Source: Chryseobacterium endalhagicum (GTDB taxonomy: Bacteria > Bacteroidota > Bacteroidia > Flavobacteriales > Weeksellaceae). From it: 64,000 bases of DNA. Numbering within the stretch: the first letter of the stretch is position 1; every line of letters starts with the position of its first letter. This document shows, in pieces, positions 42,118-51,297 of the stretch. Position numbers and translations under genes: made by a program. The notes under the pieces were generated by a model. It did not search any database. It saw nothing but the letters and a program-made list of their open reading frames with translations, and was not told the origin of the DNA. The DNA lies in contig NZ_JAELVM010000002.1 of assembly GCF_016745235.1 (NCBI RefSeq), positions 744,001-808,000 on the forward strand, read 5' to 3'.

Positions 42118-42648
42118 ATGCTAAAGGATTTTAAACCAGTTTTAAACATTTTGCTGAGGTTCATCGTGATCTATCTGGTGCTCCTTTTTGCGTATCAGTT
42201 TTACCTGAACGGAAGTAAGGCTGGCGGGTTGGATCCTTTTTCCAGACTGATTGCTGATCAGGTTGCTGCTATCCAGAAAGGGATTGGATATCCTACATTG
42301 CTGTATGATGATGTGAAAAATGAGCAGGTGTGGTTTTATGTAAAGAAAGTATATGTGGCAAGAATGGTGGAAGGCTGTAATGCTGTTTCTATAATGATCC
42401 TGTTTATCGCTTTTGTATTTGCATTTTATAAAGGAGCTAAAACATTTGCTTTTGCGCTGGCGGGCCTTGTTTTGCTGTATATTATAAACCTTCTCCGGAT
42501 TATAGGCTTAAATATAGTGATGATAGATTATATGGACTATGGAAAAATGTTTCACGATTTTATTTTTCCGGCAGTAATCTATGGAACGGTGGTTGTTCTC
42601 TGGCTGGTCTGGATTAAATTCTTTGCTTTAAAAAATGAAAACTCTTAA
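42118..42648 (+). CDS. xrtF: Exosortase family protein XrtF
   Basis: The 176-residue polytopic membrane protein has the exosortase active-site Cys in ARMVEGCNAVSIMILF (about residues 80-95), followed by a TM helix and a later arginine (NLLRIIGLNIV), plus a conserved His in FHDFIFPAVIYG. It is shorter than the EpsH-type enzymes, as expected for XrtF. Exosortases are membrane transpeptidases that cut C-terminal sorting signals at the membrane. Its 3' end overlaps the next gene by 14 bp, so the two are translated together. I see no protein with an obvious exosortase sorting tail in this window. Confidence 0.92.
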   Translation: MLKDFKPVLNILLRFIVIYLVLLFAYQFYLNGSKAGGLDPFSRLIADQVAAIQKGIGYPTLLYDDVKNEQVWFYVKKVYVARMVEGCNAVSIMILFIAFVFAFYKGAKTFAFALAGLVLLYIINLLRIIGLNIVMIDYMDYGKMFHDFIFPAVIYGTVVVLWLVWIKFFALKNENS

Positions 42649-43069
42649 CTGGCTTCTCGTTATAGCAGGTATCTGCGGTCTTATCAGTATACGGATTCTG
42701 GAAGACAAAATTTTCTATGATCCCTTTCTGGGCTATTTCCATGAAGCGAATAAAAATATCGCATATCCGGCATTTGAATGGGGGAAATTAATAGCCAGCC
42801 ATTTTTTCAGATTTATCCTGAATCTTATCTTTTCATGCCTGATTATTCAATGTCTTTTTAAAAACAGGCAATGGACGGTTCAGGGCGCCTTTTTAATTAC
42901 AATTATCTTTATCATTACGTTCCCGATCTATCTTTACTGTATCTATGACCGGTTTGATATAGGCTATCTTTTTTCGTTTTATATGAGAAGGTTTGTGATC
43001 CAGCCACTGACCCTTCTTTTGATTGTTCCGATGTTTTATTACAGAAAGCAGTTGGAAAAAAATAAGTAA
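42635..43069 (+). CDS. Exosortase F system-associated membrane protein
   Basis: The 144-residue protein has about four TM segments and matches the small membrane partner that accompanies XrtF in Flavobacteriia (starts MKTLNWLLVIAGICGLISIR, contains YCIYDRFDIGYLFSFYMRRF). The start overlaps the xrtF end by 14 bp, which is strong support for joint expression. Its molecular role is unknown; association with XrtF is by conserved gene order. Confidence 0.88.
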   Translation: MKTLNWLLVIAGICGLISIRILEDKIFYDPFLGYFHEANKNIAYPAFEWGKLIASHFFRFILNLIFSCLIIQCLFKNRQWTVQGAFLITIIFIITFPIYLYCIYDRFDIGYLFSFYMRRFVIQPLTLLLIVPMFYYRKQLEKNK

Positions 43070-43189
43070 ATTTTAGTGTCTGATAAAGTTCCGGGATGCG
43101 AGTTTCGTGGTCCGAACTGGCAACTAAGACACTGGTGGCTTCGGGAGCCTCAGCCGCCAGATATGAGTCGTTTATTAAATATTTTCAGA

Positions 43190-43290
43190 TTCATCCCGGA
43201 TTCTTGAAATTCGCACCCTAAAACCTGCACCTCGAAACTCTCAAACACACCCAGTATCTCGAACCCCGAACCTCGAGCCTCTCAAACCTA
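43190..43290. repeat. Low-complexity tract downstream of the xrtF pair (inverted relative of 41920-42010)
   Basis: The sequence CTCGAAACTCTCAAACACAC and CTCGAACCCCGAACCTCGAG, read on the other strand, resembles the GGGTTTGAGAGTTTCGGGG tract upstream of xrtF. It reaches the stop of the CDF gene. Confidence 0.5.
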
Positions 43291-44289
43291 ATCTGCGGTA
43301 TGTTTATCCACACTCGTTACATTTTCCGGCGTCCACTGTACTCTTTTTACAAAATCTTTTTCGCGGACGGGGCAGTTCTGGATCTGGCAGACAGAGCACG
43401 ATACAGGTTTGCAGTCATCCATATGGAAGTTAAATTCTACACTTCTCTTGGTGTTTTTGGCTAAAACGATGATCATTTTTTCCATTTCGTTATGAGCATC
43501 ACGCAGGCTGTAATACCACGGCAGAGTAATATGGGCATCGATGTGAAGATTGGCTCCGAACTGCTGGATTTTCATATTGTGAACGTCTATCCATTCTGTT
43601 CTTCTGTTTTCTTCAAGAACCCTGATAATCTGGTTCAGAAGATCAGGATCCTGCTCATCCATAATGCCGCTTAAAGATTTTCTGACGATCTTATAACCTA
43701 CAAAGATGATGTAGAGTCCAAAAACAAGGGCGACCACAGAATCCAGCCAGTAGATCTTAGTAAAGTAGACGATCACCAAACTGATCACCACACCTAATGT
43801 TGTCACCGTATCAGACTGCAGGTGTTTACCTGAAGAGACAAGGACCAGTGAGTTTTCTGCCTGACCTTTTTTGATGGAAATATAGCCCAGTAGATAATTA
43901 ATCACAGCCGTTGCCGCAATAATCCAGATTCCAAGATCTATTTTACTCAGAGTCTTTCCTACGATAAGGCTGTTGACACCTTCATAGATGATCATAATCC
44001 CTGCAATGGCGATCAAGGCTCCTTCGATACCGGAAGTCACAAATTCCACTTTTCCGTGGCCGTAAGGGTGGTCGTCGTCTTTAGGTTTTGCAGCAAGATG
44101 AAGAGAGTAGAGGCCCATGAAGGCACTGATGACATTCACGATGCTTTCCATGGCATCAGAAAATACAGCATCGGAATTGGTGAGCTTCCAGGCAATGATT
44201 TTTCCGATGAATAAAATCACTCCGAAAGCTGCAATAAGCTTCTGAAACCCGATCTTGTCTTTAGGGGTAATGGTTTTTTTATTTTCCAT
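43288..44289 (-). CDS. Cation diffusion facilitator (CDF) metal transporter
   Basis: The 333-residue protein has six TM helices in residues about 15-210 and a cytoplasmic C-terminal domain. The metal site is seen as FSDAMESIVNV (TM2) and GKHLQSDTVTTLG (TM5); DDHPYGHGKVEF is the conserved loop. It exports divalent cations such as zinc, iron or manganese in exchange for protons. An unusual C-terminal tail has a Cys cluster, DDCKPVSCSVCQIQNCPVRE, near residues 292-311, that could bind metal. It is preceded by asd with a terminator between. Confidence 0.92.
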   Translation of the reverse strand: MENKKTITPKDKIGFQKLIAAFGVILFIGKIIAWKLTNSDAVFSDAMESIVNVISAFMGLYSLHLAAKPKDDDHPYGHGKVEFVTSGIEGALIAIAGIMIIYEGVNSLIVGKTLSKIDLGIWIIAATAVINYLLGYISIKKGQAENSLVLVSSGKHLQSDTVTTLGVVISLVIVYFTKIYWLDSVVALVFGLYIIFVGYKIVRKSLSGIMDEQDPDLLNQIIRVLEENRRTEWIDVHNMKIQQFGANLHIDAHITLPWYYSLRDAHNEMEKMIIVLAKNTKRSVEFNFHMDDCKPVSCSVCQIQNCPVREKDFVKRVQWTPENVTSVDKHTAD

Positions 44290-44297
44290 AGTTTGAT

Positions 44298-44331
44298 AAA
44301 AAAAAGAATCTCAATTCTGAGACTCTTTTTT
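44298..44331. terminator. Terminator hairpin after asd
   Basis: AAAAAGAATCTCA (44301-44313) pairs with TGAGACTCTTTTT (44318-44330) with one mismatch. It lies 12 bp past the asd stop and before the CDF start. Confidence 0.8.
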
Positions 44332-44342
44332 ATTTTGTTAGT

Positions 44343-45335
44343 TTAAACTAAGTTGTTGGCTGCTAAGTATTCTGCAATCTGTACAGCGTTCGTTGCGGCT
44401 CCTTTTCGCAGATTGTCTGCTACGATCCAGAGATTCAGCGTTTTGGGCTGTGAAAGATCCCGTCTTATCCTGCCGACGAAAACTTCGTCTTTACCTTCGG
44501 AGTACAGCGGCATTGGATATTCGTTGTTTTTTACGTTGTCCATTACTATTACGCCCGGGGTTTCGGATAGGATTTTTCTTACTTCATCAAGGTCAAACTC
44601 GTTTTCAAATTCAATATTCACGCTTTCTGAGTGTCCTCCCTGAACAGGCACTCTCACTGCAGTAGCGGTAAGATTGAAGGTATCGTCACCTAAAATTTTC
44701 TTAGGTTCTTTCATCAATTTAATCTCTTCTTTCGTGTAATCATCATCACTGAATACATCACAATGAGGAAGAGCGTTTTTGAAAATCTGATAAGGATATA
44801 CTTTATCTACATTTTCATCTCCGTTTATTTCACCATTTAACTGATCCACGGCAGCTTTTCCTGTTCCCGTCACAGACTGGTATGTGGAAACAACCACTCT
44901 TTTCAGATCATATTTTTTGTTCAAAGGTCCTAAAACCATTACTAATTGAATAGTAGAACAGTTCGGGTTGGCAATGATCTTATCTTCTTTGGTCAGAACA
45001 TTGGCATTGATTTCAGGAACCACCAATTTTTTGTCAGGATCCATTCTCCATGCTGAAGAATTGTCGATCACGGTAGTTCCGGCTGCTGCAAATAGAGGGG
45101 CAAATTCAAGAGAAGTAGATCCTCCGGCAGAGAAAATGGCAATATCCGGTTTGGCAGCTATAGCGTCTTTCATGCTTACAATCGTAAATTCTTCCTGTTT
45201 ATACTTCACCTTCTTGCCTACAGATCTTTCGGATGCTACCGGAATTAATTCTGTTACAGGGAAGTTTCTCTCCTCCAAAACTTTAAGCATAACTTGTCCA
45301 ACCATTCCTGTTGAACCGACTACAGCTACTTTCAT
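44343..45335 (-). CDS. asd: Aspartate-semialdehyde dehydrogenase
   Basis: The 330-residue enzyme reduces aspartyl phosphate to aspartate semialdehyde for lysine/diaminopimelate, threonine and methionine synthesis. The N-terminal NADP site is VVGSTGMVGQ (GxxGxxG). Catalytic Cys126 lies in ANPNCSTIQ and the acid/base His235 in VQGGHSESV. Length and motifs are of the Gram-positive-like short form. It has its own terminator. The gene is complete. Confidence 0.96.
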   Translation of the reverse strand: MKVAVVGSTGMVGQVMLKVLEERNFPVTELIPVASERSVGKKVKYKQEEFTIVSMKDAIAAKPDIAIFSAGGSTSLEFAPLFAAAGTTVIDNSSAWRMDPDKKLVVPEINANVLTKEDKIIANPNCSTIQLVMVLGPLNKKYDLKRVVVSTYQSVTGTGKAAVDQLNGEINGDENVDKVYPYQIFKNALPHCDVFSDDDYTKEEIKLMKEPKKILGDDTFNLTATAVRVPVQGGHSESVNIEFENEFDLDEVRKILSETPGVIVMDNVKNNEYPMPLYSEGKDEVFVGRIRRDLSQPKTLNLWIVADNLRKGAATNAVQIAEYLAANNLV

Positions 45336-45410
45336 TGATTTAATTAAAAATTTAAGGTTAAACTATTACAAAGTTATCAACTCATCATTGATACCTTGCC
45401 ATTTTATTTT

Positions 45411-45842
45411 TTAAGCCCCAAAAACTTTCGTCCAAGGGAACGCGAATGCAAATAAACCTACCGCAATAAGACCCATGATCACAATTCCTAAAGAAATAGT
45501 ATCATTGGATTTTACTTTTTTATTGATGATGGTCATCAATACGGCTGCGATCAACATAGAGAACGGGTGCTCCACATACTGGAATCTTAGATCAGCATTT
45601 TTCATTACAGATCCCATATCCAGGCCTTTTGTGAAATTAATCACCAACATAATGATCCCTATTAAAAACTGAACATGGAAAAAGATCATCGTAAAGAGTG
45701 TTATCTTCTTCAAAAATTTGTTCACTTTACCACTGAAGCCGAACATTGTCGCCAAAAGAGCAATAATAAATAATAAGGCCAAAAGAAGTTCGACATACGC
45801 GAATCCTCTGTGTGCACTAAGCAAAATCTTGTAAAAATCCAT
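45411..45842 (-). CDS. Small four-TM membrane protein, cytochrome b-like
   Basis: The 143-residue protein starts at the ATG 45842 (the longer frame uses a TTG). It has four TM helices with conserved His in the first (SAHRGFAYVELLLA), second (FFHVQFLIGI) and third (VEHPFSMLIAAV) regions. This pattern matches a Bacteroidota family often labelled cytochrome B, in which the His residues might hold haem; this has not been shown. It is monocistronic between asd and a TonB receptor gene. Confidence 0.75.
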   Translation of the reverse strand: MDFYKILLSAHRGFAYVELLLALLFIIALLATMFGFSGKVNKFLKKITLFTMIFFHVQFLIGIIMLVINFTKGLDMGSVMKNADLRFQYVEHPFSMLIAAVLMTIINKKVKSNDTISLGIVIMGLIAVGLFAFAFPWTKVFGA

Positions 45843-45878
45843 ATTCAATTTTTTCTATTTTTCTAGACACAAATATAG

Positions 45879-45904
45879 CAAAAATCCCGGCGAAAAGCCG
45901 GGAT
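45879..45904 (-). terminator. Terminator hairpin after the TonB receptor
   Basis: ATCCCGGC (45884-45891) pairs with GCCGGGAT (45897-45904). The A-run at 45879-45883 is the minus-strand T-run. Confidence 0.85.
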
Positions 45905-45936
45905 AGATATTTATAAAATCTAATATTGTGATGTTA

Positions 45937-48612
45937 TTAGAATCTGTAAGAAATAGATGCAGCCCATGTTCTTCCAAATCCGAAAAATACCTGGTTAGAA
46001 GAATCTAAACCTTTGTAGAAATTGGATGGATTGTTGATATAAGCATCATATTGCTGTTGAGCAGAAGACGTTACAACACCAGCTCCATTTTTGATATCTT
46101 TAAAATCACCAAGTTCTTTAACGTGGTTAGAAGATTTACCATCAGAAATATAAGTTGTATCTAGCAAGTTATAAACGTTACCTGTTACAATAAGTCTGTT
46201 TCCATTATTAAGATTAAATGTATAAGATAATCCTAAATCAAAAAGGTTATAGCTAGGCATTTTCAAAGCACCTTTCTCAGCTGCTTTAGGAATCACACCA
46301 TTGTTGATAATGAAATTCTGGTCAATGTTAAATGTTCCGTACAAGTTATCTGCGTATCTCCAAGTACTAAATACGCTAAGGTTTTTAACTGGCTTTAATG
46401 TAAATCCTAAAGCAGCAGTAGTTTGTGCAGCATCAGCAACTTTAACTCCATCTAATGCAAGTTGTACTGAATTGCTGGTTGCGTTAGGAACATCTGTTAA
46501 TGGAAGGTTGTTATCGTCAAATAACTCTCCTGTAGGATTATTTTTGTACTTCCAGTTACCAATTGATAGCATACCATTGAATTCTAAGTAATCTGTAACT
46601 TTATAGAATGCTTCAAATTCCATCCCCATGTGAACTTCCTGTACACCAAGTAAGTTTGCATAAGCTCTTGTCTGGTTATTAGGGTTTGATGGAGTAGGTG
46701 TTGGAATATTAATATTGGTTACTCTTTGGAATCTATCTTTCCAGGTAGTGTAATATAGGTTTACATTAGCTCTGAATGCAGAACTTCTGAATCCATATCC
46801 TAATTCTGCAGAAGCAATTTTTTCATTCTGAAGGTTAGAATTTAATACCTGTTGGTTATTAGGATATACAGCATAGTTATTAGGCTGCTTAGAGTAATAA
46901 CCCATGTTAGCAAACACGTTATGCTGCTCGTTGATATTATAGTTAATACCAGCTTTTACGTTATATCCCCAAATTCCTTTAAATCCAGTTTTAGTATTAA
47001 CTACTTGGTTCTGTTGTTTTGTAACACCATCCACAATCCAGTTGTCAATTCTCTGGAACTGCTGGTTGGAAAGTGATCCTTGTACGAAAGCAGAAATTGC
47101 ATCATTAGAATACTCCAATTGTCCAAAAGTTCCAAGCCACAATACTTCTCCGTTAAAGTTTCTACTAGCGATTTGTGAATCATCCTTGATCGCTTTTACA
47201 AAAGGATTAGCAGAAGGCTTAGGATCGTAAGACTGTGTAACGGTATAATATGGTGCAGCGTTCAGGTTGCTGTTTTCACGATATTCCTTATTCCCCAGGA
47301 ATCCTGAGATAACTCCAGGGTGGTATCCATAGTAATATCTACCGTCTAAACCTGCAGAGAAATTCCAGTTGGAATTGATTTTATGCTGGAAGTTGGTTAG
47401 GAAACCATACCAGTCGTGAGAGTTAATGTGTGATCTTCTTACAAGACCATTATTTCTTGTTGCTATACCTGGAGTTGGGTTAGCTGGAGCAGCTGTACCG
47501 GCAGCATTTGTAAAGTCCGCAATTGCAGTACCTTGATTCCATGCATAGATATCATCCCATCTGATTAAACCATCGGAATTTTTAAGTTTAGCACTGTTGA
47601 TATTGTTACCATTGATGCTACCAAGGAAACCTGTTCCTCCACCTCTTCCCCAAGAAGCATATAATACAGTTGATAATTTAGATTTTTCTGAAATATTCCA
47701 ATCCCAGTTAATAGATGCTACAGGCTTACTGTAGAAGTTAACAGATTGAGAATAAGTTTCTCCTTGAAGATATCCCCAGTTTGGGTTGTATCTTCTGTTT
47801 GGTTCTCCATCCTCACCATATTTAATATAGTCAGAAATTCTACTTTGGTAATTTTGCATGTGCCATTGTGGAGCACCTGTAAAAGTAAATTGGAAATCGT
47901 GTTTTTTATTTGGCTGGTAACCTAAAGCAAAATAATAGTTATATGATTCAAAATCAGTTCCGTCAACATACATTGCACCTGCCGTTCTTGACATTAAGAA
48001 TGAAGTGGACCATCCGTTTGCTGATTTACCAGTGTTATATGAGAATAATGTCTTAAGGTATCCGTCATTACCAAGACCTACCGTAACATTTCCTTCTCTC
48101 TTTTTGTCTGCTGCTCTTGTCAATACGTTAATTGTACCTCCAATAGATGCAATAGCTAATTTAGAAGAACCTAAACCTCTTTGAACCTGCATTGCAGAAG
48201 TTACATCAGAAAGCCCCGCCCAGTTTGACCAATAAACAGCTCCGGATTCCATATCATTTACCGGTACACCGTTGATCATTACAGCAGTGTTGTTCATATC
48301 AAATCCACGAACGTTAACTCTACCGTCTCCAAATCCACCGCCGCCTTTAGTTGCATAAATAGATGGGGTAGTATTTAGGATTTCAGGAAATTCCTGATTT
48401 CCTAATCTTTCAACAATCTGAGCTTCTTTAATTGTTGAAACTGCTACCGGCGTTTTTCTATCTTTAGCGATATCGGCAACACCAGTTAATACAACTTGTT
48501 CAATGTCATTGGATGTTGTTTTCACTGTATCCTGAACTTGTTGAGCATAATAAACACTAGCTGTAGATAATGTAATTACTACGGATAGCATCGATTTGTT
48601 GATTAATTTCAT
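45937..48612 (-). CDS. TonB-dependent outer-membrane receptor
   Basis: The 891-residue protein has a signal peptide (about 1-24) and a TonB-box-like segment (DIEQVVLTGV, about 36-45). The plug domain then contains VNVRGFDMNNTAVMINGVPV and VQRGLGSSKLAIASIGGTIN. The barrel ends in AASISYRF. It lacks the carboxypeptidase-like N-terminal domain found in the receptor at 33725. There is no SusD-like or other partner gene adjacent, so the substrate is unknown. A good terminator follows, and about 200 bp of AT-rich sequence lies upstream. Confidence 0.92.
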   Translation of the reverse strand: MKLINKSMLSVVITLSTASVYYAQQVQDTVKTTSNDIEQVVLTGVADIAKDRKTPVAVSTIKEAQIVERLGNQEFPEILNTTPSIYATKGGGGFGDGRVNVRGFDMNNTAVMINGVPVNDMESGAVYWSNWAGLSDVTSAMQVQRGLGSSKLAIASIGGTINVLTRAADKKREGNVTVGLGNDGYLKTLFSYNTGKSANGWSTSFLMSRTAGAMYVDGTDFESYNYYFALGYQPNKKHDFQFTFTGAPQWHMQNYQSRISDYIKYGEDGEPNRRYNPNWGYLQGETYSQSVNFYSKPVASINWDWNISEKSKLSTVLYASWGRGGGTGFLGSINGNNINSAKLKNSDGLIRWDDIYAWNQGTAIADFTNAAGTAAPANPTPGIATRNNGLVRRSHINSHDWYGFLTNFQHKINSNWNFSAGLDGRYYYGYHPGVISGFLGNKEYRENSNLNAAPYYTVTQSYDPKPSANPFVKAIKDDSQIASRNFNGEVLWLGTFGQLEYSNDAISAFVQGSLSNQQFQRIDNWIVDGVTKQQNQVVNTKTGFKGIWGYNVKAGINYNINEQHNVFANMGYYSKQPNNYAVYPNNQQVLNSNLQNEKIASAELGYGFRSSAFRANVNLYYTTWKDRFQRVTNINIPTPTPSNPNNQTRAYANLLGVQEVHMGMEFEAFYKVTDYLEFNGMLSIGNWKYKNNPTGELFDDNNLPLTDVPNATSNSVQLALDGVKVADAAQTTAALGFTLKPVKNLSVFSTWRYADNLYGTFNIDQNFIINNGVIPKAAEKGALKMPSYNLFDLGLSYTFNLNNGNRLIVTGNVYNLLDTTYISDGKSSNHVKELGDFKDIKNGAGVVTSSAQQQYDAYINNPSNFYKGLDSSNQVFFGFGRTWAASISYRF

Positions 48613-48821
48613 AATCGTGAGTAATAGTTAGATTTAATTTTCTGCAAAATTCGCGAAATAAAATTTAACTAATATTAACTGTATGTTAATTTTTACTCAA
48701 TCTTAATAAGATTTAACTTGTTGATTTTCAGTTTTATAAACAAAAATTGAATTTTCACATGAAGAAAATCATATTATTGAGTTTTTAACAAACAGGGGCT
48801 GTTTTTATTAAAAATACAACG

Positions 48822-49682
48822 CTATTTCACGGCTTTGAGACTCAAATCGATATTTTCTGCCGAGTGGGTAAGGGCTCCTGCAGAGATGTAGGTGACGCCG
48901 GTTGCGGCAATTTCCTTTAACATATCTCGGGTAATTCCGCCTGAAGCTTCAGACTCACATGAGCCGTTAATCATTTCAACAGCCTGCTTCATCATACTGA
49001 CATTCATATTGTCCAGCATGATTCTGTCTACTTTTGCTTTGATGGCTTCTTTAACTTCTTCCAGGTTTCTGGTTTCAACCTCGATCTTTAGTTTCTTTTT
49101 ATTCTTTTTAACGTAATCTTTTGCCATTTTTACGGCATTCGTAATACTTCCATTATAATCGATATGATTATCTTTTAGCATGATCATGTCATACAAACCG
49201 TATCTGTGGTTCGTTCCGCCGCCTATGGCAACAGCCCATTTTTCACATACTCTGAAATTAGGAGTAGTTTTTCGCGTATCTAAAAGTTTGGTCTTGCTTC
49301 CTACCAGTCGGGAATCCCAGTCGTAGGTAAGGGTCGCGATACCGCTCATTCTCTGCATGCAGTTCAGGATAAGCCGTTCTGTGGAAAGAATAGATCTTGC
49401 ACTTCCGGTTACGGTTAAAGCTACATCGCCCACTTTCGCTGCTGCTCCGTCTTTGATGAAAACTTCAACTTTCAGATTTTTATCGAAAGTTTTAAAAATA
49501 ATTTCAGCCAGCTCAACACCTGCCAGAATACAGTCCTGTTTTACCAGAAGCTTAGCACTCTGCTTCAGATCAGCGGGAATCGTAGAAAGGGTAGAGTGGT
49601 CACCATCCTGAATGTCTTCTTCCAGGGCGTTTTTGATGAATGTTTTTAATGCTTTATCTGTAGCGTAGCTTGGTCTTTTCAT
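48822..49682 (-). CDS. nadC: Nicotinate-nucleotide pyrophosphorylase (quinolinate phosphoribosyltransferase)
   Basis: The 286-residue enzyme makes nicotinate mononucleotide from quinolinate and PRPP. Family motifs include EEDIQDGDHSTLSTIP at the N-terminus, LLDTRKTTPNFRVCEKWAVAIGGG (catalytic basic residues), HRYGLYDMIMLKDNHI and a C-terminal EASGGITRDML. It lies 12 bp downstream of nadB on the same strand. nadA is not in the window. Confidence 0.96.
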   Translation of the reverse strand: MKRPSYATDKALKTFIKNALEEDIQDGDHSTLSTIPADLKQSAKLLVKQDCILAGVELAEIIFKTFDKNLKVEVFIKDGAAAKVGDVALTVTGSARSILSTERLILNCMQRMSGIATLTYDWDSRLVGSKTKLLDTRKTTPNFRVCEKWAVAIGGGTNHRYGLYDMIMLKDNHIDYNGSITNAVKMAKDYVKKNKKKLKIEVETRNLEEVKEAIKAKVDRIMLDNMNVSMMKQAVEMINGSCESEASGGITRDMLKEIAATGVTYISAGALTHSAENIDLSLKAVK

Positions 49683-49694
49683 TTTTAAATGCTT

Positions 49695-51266
49695 TTAGGC
49701 TAGATCTTTATTATAGAATGCACCCTTGTTTACCGTCATTTCCATAGACTGGGTAATGATGAGGTGGGCAACGGTTGTCAGGTTTCTCAGTTCAGAGAGC
49801 TGAGGAGAAAGAATGGAGTAGTGGTAAATTTCATCAACAGCTGCTGCAATTTCCTGGTGTTTCTGAAGAGCCATATTCAAACGTCTGTTGCTTCGGACAA
49901 TACCTACCAGGTCGCTCATCATTTCCTGAAGCTGCTTTCTGAGGTAGCTCACAATCACCATTTCATCCATGATCTTCATTCCTTCTTCATTCCATTCCGG
50001 AACGGCTTTCAGGTCATCGAAGTTGAAATTATTTTCATTGAGAAGAGCGACGGTTTTTATCGCGGCATTGTGTCCGAAAACCAAACCTTCGAGTAAGGAA
50101 TTGGAGGCAAGCCTGTTCGCGCCATGCAGTCCGGAATTGGTACATTCTCCCACCGCAAAAAGGTTTTTAATGGAAGACTGTCCGTCCCTGTCTACTTCTA
50201 TACCGCCCATTAAATAATGGCAGGCCGGTACTATGGGAATAAGCTGGGTAAAAGGATCAATTCCTTCTTCTTTACATTTTTTATAAATATTCGGGAAATG
50301 TTCCAGGAATCTTTCCTGGTCCATATCGCGGCAGTCAAGTCCGGCATACTCGTCTCCGGAAATTTTCATTTCATTGTCGATGGCTCTGGCTACAATATCC
50401 CTTGAGGCTAATTCTTCACGCTCATCATATTTATGCATGAATTTTTCACCTTTCTTGGTTCTTAATTTAGCACCGTCTCCACGAACGGCTTCGGAAATCA
50501 GGAAAAGCATTCCGTTAATCTTACTGTATAATGCAGTGGGATGGAACTGGTAGTACTGCATATTGGAAACCTTGCCTTTTGCACGGGCTACGAAAGCAAT
50601 TCCGTCTCCGGTAGCAATGGTAGGATTGGTTGTATTCTTATAAACATGGCCTGCGCCGCCTGTAGCCACTAATGTTATTTTGGAGGTGATCTTTTTAATC
50701 GTTTTAGATTTTTCATCTAAGATATAAGCGCCGTAGCAATTGATTTCGCCCTGGCTTACTTCTTTCCCCGGAACATGGTGCTGGGTGATGATATCAATCA
50801 CATAATGATGGTCAAGAATCTCGATATTCGGGCTGCTGTTGGCTGTTTCAAGAAGGGCTCTTTCGATTTCGAATCCTGTAATGTCTTTGTGGTGAACAAT
50901 TCTGTTTTCAGTATGTCCGCCTTCTCTTCCTAAAGCGAATTCTCCGTTTTTCATATCGAAATTGGCTCCCCATTCTACTATCTCATTGAATCTTGTAGGG
51001 GCTTCCCTTACCACCATTTCTACTACATCGCGTTTGTTTTCTCCGTCTCCGGCGCGCATGGTATCTTCGATATGCTTTTCGAAATTATCGTTTTTAAAGT
51101 CGGTGACCACGGCCAGTCCGCCCTGTGCATATTTAGTATTGCTTTCGTCTTCGTCAGATTTTGTTACGATGATGATTTTGGCATCAGGGAGCTGTTCAGA
51201 AACTTTAATGGCATAGGAAAGTCCCGAAATGCCGGAACCAATTACTAATACATCCGCTTTTATCAT
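49695..51266 (-). CDS. nadB: L-aspartate oxidase
   Basis: The 523-residue flavoprotein oxidises aspartate to iminoaspartate in NAD synthesis. The FAD site is VLVIGSGISGLSYAIKV at the N-terminus. Other family motifs are TKYAQGGLAVV, LGREGGHTENRIVH and YLMGGIEVDRDGQSS followed by LFAVGECTNSGLHGANRLAS. The C-terminal helical domain is complete. It forms a pair with nadC and follows a nitroreductase gene by 31 bp on the same strand. Confidence 0.97.
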   Translation of the reverse strand: MIKADVLVIGSGISGLSYAIKVSEQLPDAKIIIVTKSDEDESNTKYAQGGLAVVTDFKNDNFEKHIEDTMRAGDGENKRDVVEMVVREAPTRFNEIVEWGANFDMKNGEFALGREGGHTENRIVHHKDITGFEIERALLETANSSPNIEILDHHYVIDIITQHHVPGKEVSQGEINCYGAYILDEKSKTIKKITSKITLVATGGAGHVYKNTTNPTIATGDGIAFVARAKGKVSNMQYYQFHPTALYSKINGMLFLISEAVRGDGAKLRTKKGEKFMHKYDEREELASRDIVARAIDNEMKISGDEYAGLDCRDMDQERFLEHFPNIYKKCKEEGIDPFTQLIPIVPACHYLMGGIEVDRDGQSSIKNLFAVGECTNSGLHGANRLASNSLLEGLVFGHNAAIKTVALLNENNFNFDDLKAVPEWNEEGMKIMDEMVIVSYLRKQLQEMMSDLVGIVRSNRRLNMALQKHQEIAAAVDEIYHYSILSPQLSELRNLTTVAHLIITQSMEMTVNKGAFYNKDLA

Positions 51267-51297
51267 AGGCTTGGTTTAGGTACGACTGTTTAAATAA

